From: Piper betle
Taxonomy: Eukaryota; Streptophyta; Magnoliopsida; Piperales; Piperaceae
Length of the DNA: 64,000 nucleotides
Assembly (NCBI GenBank): GCA_033002965.1
Contig: JAURVB010014463.1
Location: forward strand, 62,001-126,000
Reading direction: 5' to 3'
The notes beneath the pieces were generated by a model, which had not been told where the DNA came from, ran no database searches, and worked only from the letters and a program-made list of their open reading frames with translations. Below, in pieces: positions 43,176-55,026 of this stretch (positions are counted from its first letter, which is position 1; every line of letters starts with the position of its first letter). The position numbers were made by a program, and so were the translations under genes.

Positions 43176-46100
43176 TCAGGTGAAAAACATTTTTAGCTCC
43201 TCTATTCGTGCGCTTCTCATTTCCTGATCAGTGAGGGCACCAGCAATTAACCGCTGTTTGCGAGCTTGCACAGCTTCCATTCTCTCCTCCACTGTCCCCT
43301 AAATAAAGTGATAAAGAAGGCAACTCATAAAATATCCAACACTAAGAGCTTGCGTGGGAAAAAAGCTAAAAATCTACACAAGTTCACGACTCTTGGTAAG
43401 AGTCTCAGACACGTCCCCTAAATTCTATGAAAGGAAATATGTTGAGTTGTGACCAATGACTCACTTCAAACCGACTACAAGATTGAACTTTCTTAAGCAA
43501 GCTGCTTATTTGAATTTCTCACAAACAACCGCTTTATAATGGCTAAGCTCCTCATAAATCATAATGATTCTGCTTATTAATGTCTGCAATTAGTGACTCT
43601 GCCCCCACACATCCCCATAAATTAAATTAAATTAAATATTATTTGTCAGATAAACTCGTTCTCAGTAACTGACAACAGATTATTTATCTAACACAAATTG
43701 AACATAATCAATTTTTTTAATTGTCTTATCCATCTAGTCCATACTTTTACACAGAGATAGCGCAAGACAAAACATCTCAAAAACCTTTGAACAAGAATCA
43801 TAACTAATTGACTGACAGCTTTCTTTTTTCTCCAATGCCACTACACTGATTGGATGCGATCAAACTTGCTTTAAAACCTAAGTGTGCCGACTGCCTATGG
43901 ACTTGGACAAAAAGCAACTAACACAGGTAAAGGTAGGTAATCAAGAGAACATGACTCAAGCTTCAGAAATTAGTCATATTCCTGCATGCGCTCTTGTGAA
44001 CTCACCGAAACCAAGCCCCAGGATGGATTCAGGAGATAAATATTTGTCTTATAACTAAAAAGTTAGCATTTGGCACCACCTTTCATCATTTGCCGACTGA
44101 AAACTTAACTTCTCTCTAAAAAAATACAAACCTGTACCTTAACAATAAATCGTTTAATAGAAACATTTTTTGTCTGACCAATTCTATGAATGCGCATGAC
44201 AGCCTGTTCCTCTACAGCGGGATTCCACCAGGGATCCTACAATAGAATAATGACCAGATTAGCACAATGTAAGTTCACATTATTTAAGAGAAAACATGAA
44301 TTCTTAAGTTTCTCTAGATCATGGTCATTGCACAAAGTTGAAGAGATCAACGGTTAAACTCCCATTTGTCCTCAAGAAATTAAAATAACTTGTAAAAGAG
44401 CCAAGGCAGCTCCCTTTTTCAATGGGCAAGCCCTGAATTGAGCATATCATTTACAAACTAGAAAGAGGAAGGCCAGCAAAATAGAGCAGCCATCTCACCA
44501 CTGCTTTCCCTAACTCTAAAGAGGCGACACCAGATTGCAAAAACGGCTATACACCTTTCTCTGTTCGTGTACAAGAACATTAATGGTATGGACATGGGAT
44601 TGTAGTGTTCCTGGTTTGTATCACACTCTTAATTTTGTGAACAAGAATACACTCTACTTTGCAAATGAGCCTTTTTAGTTTTGTAATGACCATCATCATT
44701 AAAATTGTGTCAGTCAATGTATCCCAAGTTGTGTATAGAAAGAGATGAGCCCCTCAAGACCAATCTCAAAAGGTGAGCGCCAATTTTAGATCCAGCATGG
44801 TCCAACTTGTCCTTTGACTCAAGCTTGGCTTGTTAACACACCTACTTATTATAATAAAAAATAGACAGTTCGCAGTACATACCATAACAAAGGCATTTGA
44901 TGCAGCAGTAAGGTTTATTCCAACTCCACCGGCCTTCAGTGACATCAACAAAACCTGCAATATGAAGGTTAGGAGGCACTGTTTATTAAGCAGCAAAAAG
45001 ATAATAGGCTGCTTCTTTGCAATTTCGTCCTACCAAAATATCTGACTCTTCTGTAAATTTCTTGATAACATTTTCTCGTTGCTGCTGGTTTAAAGTCCCA
45101 TCTAACCGCACAAAAGAAATATGACTCCTATATTCAGCAGAAACAGGAAGCTATTAGAAAAATACAACAAAGACAGGTAATGTGATACAAATAAAATTCA
45201 CTGCCTAGGTCTGCAAACAAAAATATTCATTGGCCAACATCTAAAAGCCCGATAACCCACGGAAGAGTTTATAAACTTAGGACTTCACTTTCCTTGATTT
45301 TCATGTGACAAAGAAGCACCGAAAGATATTGCTGATAAACCAAGTGTGGAAGGAGTAAAGGTTAGCACACAAAGCATCGCTGGGATCAACCACTAAGCCC
45401 TTATAGTCGAACATTTCAAGAATTCAACAAAAATACCAAGGCCACCTAATTACACTTTTAAAGTTTAAACATACACTCATGGCTAGCACCTGATAAAAAC
45501 ATCTATCCTTAAAGCATAAACAAAATTCTGCTCTCTGCTAAAAGCACAGATCATTTCACCCTCAAAATGAAAGCTTTGTTCAACATTTTTCAGATTCAAG
45601 ATTAAGAAATCCAAGCACCATCAAAGACATAAGCGGATAACAAAAATTAAGACAAATAACATCAAGTAAAGTTGAAGATATACAAAAAAAAAACTTTAAA
45701 GAAGATTCACCGGGAAAGAGCAATCTGCAAAAGGTCAAGAAAAGCCGTCCACTGACTAAAAATGATGCTTTTTGACCTTGATGACTGGAGGTCTTTCAGT
45801 TCTTCCAATAAAGCAACAACTTTTGAAGATTCAACCCAGTTCTTCTCAACATCAACTTGGAAGCGGCTGTTTGTTGGAGCAGTTATGAGTTCTTGTTTGC
45901 TAATGCACTTCCTGGACGTAAAATTTATACACTTTTTAGATACAACTTGTATCATCAAGTCTTCCTTAAAAATAATTTTTTTGGTAATAGAGAATATAGC
46001 TTCACTGAGAAACAGGAGTCAAGAATATATTCCACTCGACAAATTTCATCCTCTCAAAATACAATTGTAATCAAGTGAGAAGTGAAAATACCGGCACACA

Positions 46101-46366
46101 GGACAAAGACCAGACGTGACATTTCTCCAACTTGCAAAAAGGCATTCTCGACATAGACGATGAGCACAAGGTGTTAAAACAGCATCTTCAAAAGCCTCAA
46201 AGCAGATTGGACACTCCCCTTTCTCCCCTTTTTAATCTCCTCCACAACTTCTTGAATATAAGCCTTGGAAGGCATGTCTGTCTCCCCACCCTTAAGATCA
46301 TTACCGCCCTTAAGAAAACGCTTAGCAAGCTTATTCAAATCTGAGAATTCCTGTGTGTCACCTCGG

Positions 46367-47724
46367 CTGTAATCAAAAGAAAGTTGGCTATCATGTTTTC
46401 AAAGTAACACAACAACAAACAGAGAAGCGCTCTCACGCTATCCTAGTCCCATAATTCATATTTATTCTTGAATAAGAATCTGTTGTAAGGCCTCACAGCC
46501 CAATCAAGTTCAACCAAATCACCCACTCATCAAATACCATTGTGGCACTTTCCTTATTTCAAGAAAGAGTAGGTATAATTACTTAGGATTCTCTAGCTAT
46601 TCATTGGGTCTTACAGCCAAGAATGGCAATAAGACTTTAGAGCAGATTATTTTTCTTTATTCCTGGTTCCAACAGTCAAATACAGCTTCAAATAAACAGT
46701 AACATGCGCTTTTTGCAATTTCCAGTACATTTAAGATATTTAAGAAAACCATGTTGGTTAGGCCTAACCAGCAAAAGTTCTATCAGACCCACCCATATTG
46801 GCATCCATCAGAATATTTGGAGGTGATTAAGCCAAATTAAACGACACAATACGACATAAAACAGTTCCACACAAAATTTCCCGATAAAACCTAATTGCAA
46901 CTGCTTTTGAAGTGAAGAAAGAGCTAGGGCTGATGGAAGCAAGGCTTGCCTGTGCCTTTGCATTAACATTCATTTGCCCTAAGATCCTGGTTGTGCTCTC
47001 AATGAAAGATCCAGAAATAGAAACTCCAGCCAAGTTGGATACGTCGACAGATGATCCTATCCAAGCCAGAAACTCTATTTGCTCAGCTTTCTTGACCTTC
47101 TCCACTCATCACTAAGCACAATCTTCCCCACCTACCTAGCAGAATCAGCTTACCAGCCGGCAGTCACTAGCATTTCTTTCGGGCGTGTTTGTCTGGTCGT
47201 TATTTCCTTCCTTCTTTTTTCTTCCAACTCAGACTTAATTCTCTTCTTGCAATGCAGGCTTCTCTCATTGTTTTCTAAACAACAACTCTGTGATCTAAGT
47301 GAGATAGTAGTTAATTATGAACCATCAAGGTCTTTGTATGGTTTCTGTGATCTATCTATTCTTCTTGAAGTAAAACAAGCAAACCCAAGCTTGCCCTCAT
47401 GGCTTTTGACCATTTCCCAACTTTTAATGGACTGGGCCATCAGGTGTGTATTCAGACATGAGGGCATGGAAGATGTTTTAGGCCAACTAGTGTAAATTAA
47501 GCCCCTTAACTGTTAAGTTAAGCAATTACTAATGCCTCCAGTTTAATTGAAGTTATTTGTGATTATTTTACCCATTTAACTTTGATTGTCTAGGGTATAT
47601 AACCCTCCCCACAAGAGAACTATGGTGTTAATCTGCCTACAATCCTCTCTTTTTAGCATTTACACCACTATCCAATTTGCAAATGAAGAGAATACTCATC
47701 TCTGGACAGAATATGTATTTGCAC
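46367..47724. other. RAD5A intron 14, unusually long (1358 bp)
   Basis: This intron contains open frames on both strands (46827-47105 minus and 47079-47495 plus) that I cannot assign to any family. Its composition is more balanced than the other RAD5A introns. An old transposon insertion is possible but no termini were identified. Confidence 0.4.
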
Positions 47725-50146
47725 CTCATCACAAGAAAAGGATGGTCACAGCATTGACGAAGACGTAACAGTAACTCCAAAATGGATGCATAATTATGAA
47801 GAACCCGTCCTTGCTCAACAAATTGATCAAACTTGACCTGAGAAGATATGTAATGGGAAAAAGAAGGAAGTATAACTAAAGCCAGAAGGAGCACTATTGT
47901 ATCAGCCTTTTTAGAGTTGAACATATATTACCTTGGACCTTCTAAACAAAGCATCATAAAAATCTTTTTCTGCAACGCTGAGCTCACAATAGACTACCTG
48001 AATATCTGCTTTGGGGAGAACAAGAATAGGCCTGTACAGAACAAAAATCACATTGACAAAGTTTTAAAACTCAAATGTGTTACTAGACTAACGTTCAGTT
48101 CATCAACCTACCTCCCATCTCTATCTGTGCTGGACTTCGTCCTCCTAAGCATTATTGGCTTCAAAATGGACTGCACCAAATTCATGCCACGCTCATCACC
48201 CTCTTCAAAAGGCTTTTGAATCAGCTTAAGCCATCTGAAACCGGGAAAGTAAAAGTTAATCACTTCAATGTCTTACCATCCAATAGTTAAGAACAACATA
48301 CACTTCCTAATGGATAACAGAAAGGGAAAAAATTATAAGAAGATATGTATGCACACCGGAATGCCCACCAGTGGGGAAAGTTACAGCTGGAATCCTCATA
48401 AGCCACCAGAGAATCTAGACCCCAAATAAGTTTCCAGAAAAAGGCCAATCCATAATTAGGTATGGGGAAATGGACCCTAAATTAGAATCCATGTGATTAA
48501 AAATGGCACTATCTTTTATGGCTAGATGCCCTTCATGACACCAACCCACATCCTTTGTCTTGGGACCAGCAATGCTAAACAAGCATTGACAGAGTTGTCA
48601 ACTACATGTCCATTACATTAAAAAAAAGGAAGCATGCACTCATCCTTCATTGTTTTTATTGTGTAATACAAAAAAGTAAAACCAGAAAACTTACTTAAAA
48701 AGCTAATACAATCAAAACCAAAATAAAGTAAGGCTTAATATTGCAAAATCTTGAGTAAGCTTTCTAACTAAACCTAACTCTTCAAGATATCCTAATTACG
48801 AATTGTCTAATATCACTTATATGATTTTCGATGTAAACTTGCCAACAGGAAGTACCCAGAATGAATATTTAAGAAAGAAACAAATAACTTGATCAAGCAG
48901 CAGTGGACAGGGAAATGAGGATGAGGCATCAATAGCAGAGTGAAACTTACAGGCACCAGTTGCTCCAAGGCTCAATTCTCAGAAATCTAAGTAAACTATA
49001 TACATCCTCCAAATTGTTCTGCAAGATATAGTTTCAAGAAACAATGAACATTAGACATAAACCCACCCTTTTGAAAGTAAAGACTATAATTCAAAACTGC
49101 CAAAAATTTAGAGAATCAGAAGCTAAACAATGAACAGCTTCTATAGGTAAGGTAGATCCTAAATATTCAAGAATCGCCCTTTCCATATCAACAGCTATGC
49201 AACACGCTATAGGGCTTTCAAGCAAACTAGTTTTCTGCTTGAAGAGCAAAGAACACCCCATAACTAGTTAAATGGTTAACACTGATCAGAATTGCTAGCT
49301 ATGCAACCACCACATTACTACTTCTGGTTGAGCAAATAAATCATATAAGTCATTTATAAAGATGCTAGGCTCGTTTCTGAGGTAACCTCTAAAAATTGGT
49401 TTAATTGATTTGACCAGCCAGAATCAGGAGTCAAACAGTTTGATCAATGCCATTTTTCGAAGTCATTTATTGGAAAGTGCCTCTAAATGATTAGAAAACA
49501 ATTACTTCATAATTCACCCAAACTAAAAAAAGAAATTGTAATAAACAGAATCCAAAGTCCTTTAAGATATCAAAGAAATTGGTAATATATTGATATGAAA
49601 CTCGCACAGTAAACTTTTCCTATCCATCTTAGAAAGGAAGCTTTGTGCTCTGGCAACTGGTGACTAAGTTTTTCACCTTTATTTTGGTAACTGGTTAGTA
49701 TTTTCATTCCTCAGTGGCATGATTTTGGCCTCAGCAAACAATGAATAAAATTTTAAACCTAACAATTCAAAAGGCCAGCCAACTAAAGATTAACAACAAA
49801 ATCACCTGAATAGGTGTACCGGTAAGGCACCACCGGCTATCAGCAGCTAAGGCAGCAGCAGCTAAACTAATTTGGCTCTTGGGGGATTTTATGGTATGTG
49901 CTTCATCAAGCACAATTCTGAACCAATGCACAGAATAAAGTCCTCCGCTCTCTTCCATATTCTGCAAGAGATAAATCTACTTTGACACCCTTCAATCGTA
50001 ATTCAAGCACATTTTTCTTTACATGCTTTGCAATCTTAGATATAGAAAAGAAGTCTGCCAATGAAGTGAACTACAATCAAGAGTAAAAAATTCAGATAGA
50101 TAGTGTGCAACAGATGCCCACACTTTCCTATTGTAAGGCATTTCCA

Positions 50147-50283
50147 ATTCCTTATGAAGACATTAGAATAAGCAGCTTCATCCGTGAAACTCCAGAAACA
50201 CACTTGAATCACAAAATTCCTTATGAAGACATTAGAACAAGCAGTTCAGCATGAAACTCCAGAAACATACTCGAATTACAAAC
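50147..50283 (-). repeat. Tandem duplication of about 69 bp in RAD5A intron 9
   Basis: Units 50147-50215 and 50216-50283 both begin ATTCCTTATGAAGACATTAG and both contain GAAACTCCAGAAACA. They differ at roughly ten positions. Confidence 0.88.
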
Positions 50284-53200
50284 ATGTAACTATCAATTAC
50301 TAATATACTTGGGAACACCATAGCCACAAAAATCATAATATATTATTTCCTTTCCAATTATAGAATTCATAGTTAAAAACAACAATCATGCCCAAAGGAA
50401 CCCATTTGGGTGAATATTAGTTTTCAAATTTTCAAGGAAAAAAGGTTACCTCCGAATATTCTGATGCAAGAACACCGAAAGTAGTGAGAACAATGTCATT
50501 TTGTGCCAAATGTTTGGCATCTTTTGGCCTGCTTTGTCCATAATGAACATACAGAGAAAGAGATCCGGACTGTACATGAGTTTCTATCTCTGCCTGTCAC
50601 ATGATTGAAAGTCTTCCATTCATATAATGGGAAAATATATAGAAAATTGATATTCGAAATGGTATTAAGTCCGTCAAAAATATGAGTGAAGAGAAAACAT
50701 GCAAAAACAACAAATTATTAAAAACAGGACTTCACCTTCCATTGACCCAAAAGAGTCATTGGACATATGACCAGGCTTCCACCACTGAAAGTTGTCCTTG
50801 GTTTCATTAACTTACCCAAAGCTGAGATCTTTGTTACTTTATTTGACAACACCGGAGACTCCCCTGAAGAGCCACTAATTTCACCAGAGTTCCCATACCC
50901 AGAAGAACTCAGCTCACCTCTACCAGAACGAGAAAGGAGAAGAGCTATTGTCATAATAGTCTTTCCAAGACCCATTGCATCTGCCAAGATCTATAACATG
51001 TCTAAGTCAGTAGCTACATGTGGTCAATCATAGCAAGAATTACTACAGTATAGACCTGGTTTTCAATTTTTTTTATTATATAATGAAGAAAAGTGCTTTA
51101 GTTAATCAAATGCTAAGACAGAACACACAGAATATCACCTACAAGATACTAAACTCAGTAAAAAAGGCGACAAGAACTTTGCAATCGTAAAAGATAGTCT
51201 ATAAAAATATAGCAGAAGAGAAGCTTAGTAAAGCAGATATTCAAGCATTAATAAGGAAAACCATTTTTCGATACCAGGAGAACAATTTTACAGGTTGTAC
51301 TAAGCGCCCAAAGCTCCATCACACCAATTTACAGCACATGAGATCCATGCTTACATTTTTATGCCGCTTAGGCAAAACAATTATACAAGTTCCACACCTT
51401 CAAGTTTAGCAAATGATTTGAAACACTCGTGACAATCATCCAAGCAAAAAATTGAACTTAAAAAACAAGCACGTAAATGGCAGTATCTTACCCCTCCTTT
51501 AGACATTTGAAGAGTACTAGGAAAATTCATGGCTGCATCTCCAGAGAAAGCATTCACATATATTGTAACATTCCTCCTGGATGTAAGTCATTGTTAACAA
51601 ACAACATTTAGTAAACAAAAAAGTTCAAGATTGATTTTTTTATTACAAAACCATACTTGTCCTCCAATTGATATGCATCCCAACATGGGTGAAGAGTTGT
51701 TGCTGCATCCTCAAGATATCTACCTTTCTCCAACTGGTTCATCCAGTGTAGAGCTTGTTTCTGGTATGGACGAAGCTCACACAAAAGTGTACTTGGAGGA
51801 TCCATTTCCTAAAAGAAGTTATTGTCACAACATGCAATAAATCACTAATATATGCTTAAACAAATAACCAAGAAACGTATGTACACCTCAAGTGTAGATA
51901 CATCAGCAAGGCCCACAATATTATCAAGGTCGAGAGCTGATACAACTGAATCCTCAGTTTCTACATTGCCACCATTAACACACGGCTTTTTACACTTCCC
52001 TAGGATTGACAATCGGGTGCAAACTTCTGGCCTGTCCTGTTCAGTAGCCTATGCTGGCCATGATACACATTACCACAATTTAAACATATAAGTCATGTTT
52101 GGGAACATTGTACCTTGGTATCAAGTGATCGCTTTCGTGTGTAGAAATCTTCTGGAGTAAACTCCGCCTAATAATGAAACAGAGATATTGCAATCATCAA
52201 TAGCTATTTGTTTCTTTAATGAAGTAAACTCTCAAATCACCATTAGACAATATTTACATCCTTGAAACATTTCTTTTGGCAAGAACCAAAAGAGAACACT
52301 CGAAGATTTATGAAAGGAGATTATCCATCACTATTGTTCATTCTCATCTGCTGATCTTCTTATAAGAAAGGAGTTGTGCCTAACACCGTCATTTAAATTG
52401 AGATTATCCACCTCCAATAGAATATTGCAAAGAGTATAAAAAATATGATCTACTTATCACTAGAATTTTGAATTATTTTTGCAGCTATTAACAACAAAAT
52501 TTTGCAAAAAAAAAAACGTCGTATGCAAAACCTCTGCCCACATTATAAAATCACAGCCACAAATATTCTGGCCAAAAATATCATTTCAACTCAGAACATC
52601 CACAATTAAATAAAGAAATAATAAGCAATCAGGAAAAAGTTGGTAAGACTTTCAATAAAAAAGCTAATATAGATGGAAAATAAAGAACTAGCCAATATCA
52701 TCGATTTAGGCAATTAAGTCAACCATCAGACCACATATTTCTCACATTTTCAAAAACCATCTCCTCTTTTTAATTCTAAGGTTATGCGCAAGAAGCCGCA
52801 ATACAATAATCATAAAGAAAAATAGGAAAATTAGTTGAAATGGAGTGAAACACACAGTGGATGCCCATTTTTGTAATAAAAATATTATACTCTAAAAAAA
52901 ACCGATGAAGAGATAAAATCAACTATAATGGCGATGTCAATATTCATTTTCAAGAATAACTCTACAACCAGTATAGAGTATCAAACAGCAACAATAAAAT
53001 GGTGGGGGGAGGTGGCGCGGAAATTAAAGGTAAAATCTTCAAAGCAGCTCACCTTTTTGACGGGCTTTAATTCTAGCAATTTGAACAACGTTGGGAGAGG
53101 ATGCACGGTAGATTCCTCCGATAATGTACGAGAGAACTTCACTATGGTCTGGTGTTGTTTTCTGAACATAGAGCCCCTAATATACACACTACAGCCACGA

Positions 53201-54184
53201 AAGCAATCTTATCAGCATAAACAGACTACAGTATAGACCCGGGCCATGGATAAAATCCAAGCTGACACTATAATTCGCACACACATGAACATCAATAGAT
53301 CAATAAGAAGTAAGCACCACACACACTCAAAAGCAATTCAACGAGACAATTCATGTTGCAGCAAGCTTGATTTCTCACCCATTACTACGAACAATTACTG
53401 GAACAAGTTACTCCAATGTTATCATTTTTACACACCTGACAAACAGAAAAATGGTGTCCATGATTCCCAAAACATCAGGACAAGACTTGCAGTAGCCCTC
53501 TATTCTAATCTTCTTCTCCCTCACGAGCGGCAAGAGGCATCGAGCCCATTCATTGGGAATACGCCCAACCTGCGCAAAGACTACAATCAGAAAACCAAAA
53601 CCACCGTTGTACAATCAGAAAAGACACAAACAAAGAAACGAGAAACATCAAACCTCCCCACAATCTAGCGTAGAGAACCGCACAATCTCCGAGCAAGAAG
53701 CCGCCGCCCGCCCGCGGCCGAAAACCTTCCCCCGCGACGAAGCTTTGCCGCCCCCCTCCTCCGGAAAACCGAACACCACCGGTTCCCCGGCCTTGACCCT
53801 CCGCCCCTTGCAGGTAGACAATCCGGCAAGCTCGCAGCTCCCCACAAGCCACCAATCCCCGCTGCTCCCCCCGGGCTCCGACGCTTCTACAACCACCGTC
53901 CTGACAGCCTCGTCAGAATCCGAAGAACGCGCGCCGTCGCCGCTCTCGCGAAGGCAGCCCCCGGCGTTGCTGGCGCAATCGGCGTCACGCAGGGGGCTAG
54001 GGCTGGGATCGGGGGTGGAAAGAGATGGCTGGAGGGGGGCGTCGAGGAGAATGTTGATGGCAGCGGTGACGTCGTCGTTGGCCATGTGAAGGGCGCGGAT
54101 GACGTCCATATCGGAGAAAGCGCCGCCGAGAACCGCTTGGACCGCCGTCACCTCCGCCGCCCTGCTCCGCCCTTTGCTCCCCAT

Positions 54185-54379
54185 TTGCCGATCCTACGGG
54201 GAAAAGCAACGTGCTTTGCCCGCCACACTGTTGGCGGGAAAATGGATAGTCCACGTATTTCTCACGCGCGAAAGTGGCGGGGAAACGGTGCGAGTATTAT
54301 ATACTTACAAAAATGGCATTGAATCGGATCGCAAACGGAGTAAAAACACAAGACTGATCGGTCTGTAATAGGACGAAAA
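54185..54379 (-). promoter_or_regulatory. Upstream region of RAD5A
   Basis: This is sequence directly upstream of the RAD5A start codon. It contains GGCGGGAAAA (about 54232-54241), a TTTCCCGCC-type E2F-like site when read in the gene direction (see TTTTCCCGCC). Such sites are common at plant S-phase and repair genes. It also contains CGCGCGAAAG near 54265. No TATA box is obvious. Confidence 0.4.
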
Positions 54380-55026
54380 TTAATTTATTTAAATAGGTTA
54401 AAATTTATAAATTATTAATTATAAAATATATTATTTTAATATTATAGTATATATTATATTTTATATTTTTTATTTTTTTAAAATTATTTAAAATTAGTTA
54501 TTATTTTTTATACGAGTCGAAGTTGAATCAATTTTTAATTACAAAAATACAACTAATTATTTTTTCCCTAATTATATTTCTCCGATATCACGGTACTCTT
54601 GCCCAATTTGCCCCTACTGTAACAACCCCACCACCCCATCGTCACCTCCCCACCACACTGCCCACCACACCGTCGCTACCGCCCTACCACCCTACCACCC
54701 CACTGTCACCCCGCTACCATCATCCATATCATTTACGACCCCCGCCCACACCTGGGCCATTCAGTTCCCGTATGCCCAACGCCCCTCGACCCCTAACCCA
54801 TCCCCAACCACCTTCTCGCCTCGTCCCTTCCTGTCCATCCCCCCCCATTCTCCCCATCAACTCGCCCAACTCTAAATCGAGTTAACTCAAGATCAATTAA
54901 ATCGGAATCGGCCTCTCTGGCTAATTTTTTAAAAAACGTAATCATTCATTTTTTGACACGATTTCCGCTAAGCCTTGTTAACTCGGCTAATTTTGAGGGG
55001 AATCAGCTGAGTTTTACAACAGATGT
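54380..55026. mobile_element. Probable degraded hAT MITE, inverted relative of the 27.7-kb element
   Basis: The AT-rich arm (54440-54545) with ACGAGTCGAAGTTGAATCAA matches, in reverse orientation, the arm of the hAT element at 28180-28290. It is followed by a C-rich block (54600-54870), as in that element, and by ATCGGAATCGGCC subterminal repeats (54900-54914). The right edge ends ...TTTTACAACAGATG, the inverse of CATCTGTTGTAAAA, which resembles the CACTGTTGCACG terminus. I found no target duplication, so the left boundary is uncertain. Confidence 0.5.

Larger units (their letters stand above)
43176..54184 (-). pseudogene. DNA repair protein RAD5A (SNF2 helicase-RING), carrying a one-base frameshift
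   Basis: Twenty exons on the minus strand: 53654-54184, 53436-53569, 53053-53188, 52114-52167, 51887-52036, 51657-51808, 51492-51576, 50736-50990, 50450-50593, 49806-49961, 48951-49018, 48112-48234, 47932-48031, 47725-47837, 46092-46366, 45711-45911, 45034-45127, 44883-44954, 44138-44236 and 43176-43298. The order is a UBA-like N-terminus, HIRAN (about 178-265), a SNF2 ATPase with DAMGLGKT at 418-425 and DEAH at 566-569, a C3HC4 RING (from about 785), and helicase C with HRIGQ at 965-969. RAD5A drives error-free damage bypass by PCNA polyubiquitination and fork reversal. All splice sites are good and the frame holds, except in exon 15, which is one base short (275 nt). As written, translation would stop at 46174-46176 after about 797 residues. 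With the base present it would be 1021 residues, close to the usual length. I list it as pseudogene only because of this break. An assembly error is more likely. Confidence 0.93.

Noticed and set aside
53648..54184. Separate small protein at the RAD5A 5' end
   Set aside because: It is exon 1 of RAD5A: it ends at a good donor and joins in frame to the HIRAN exon.
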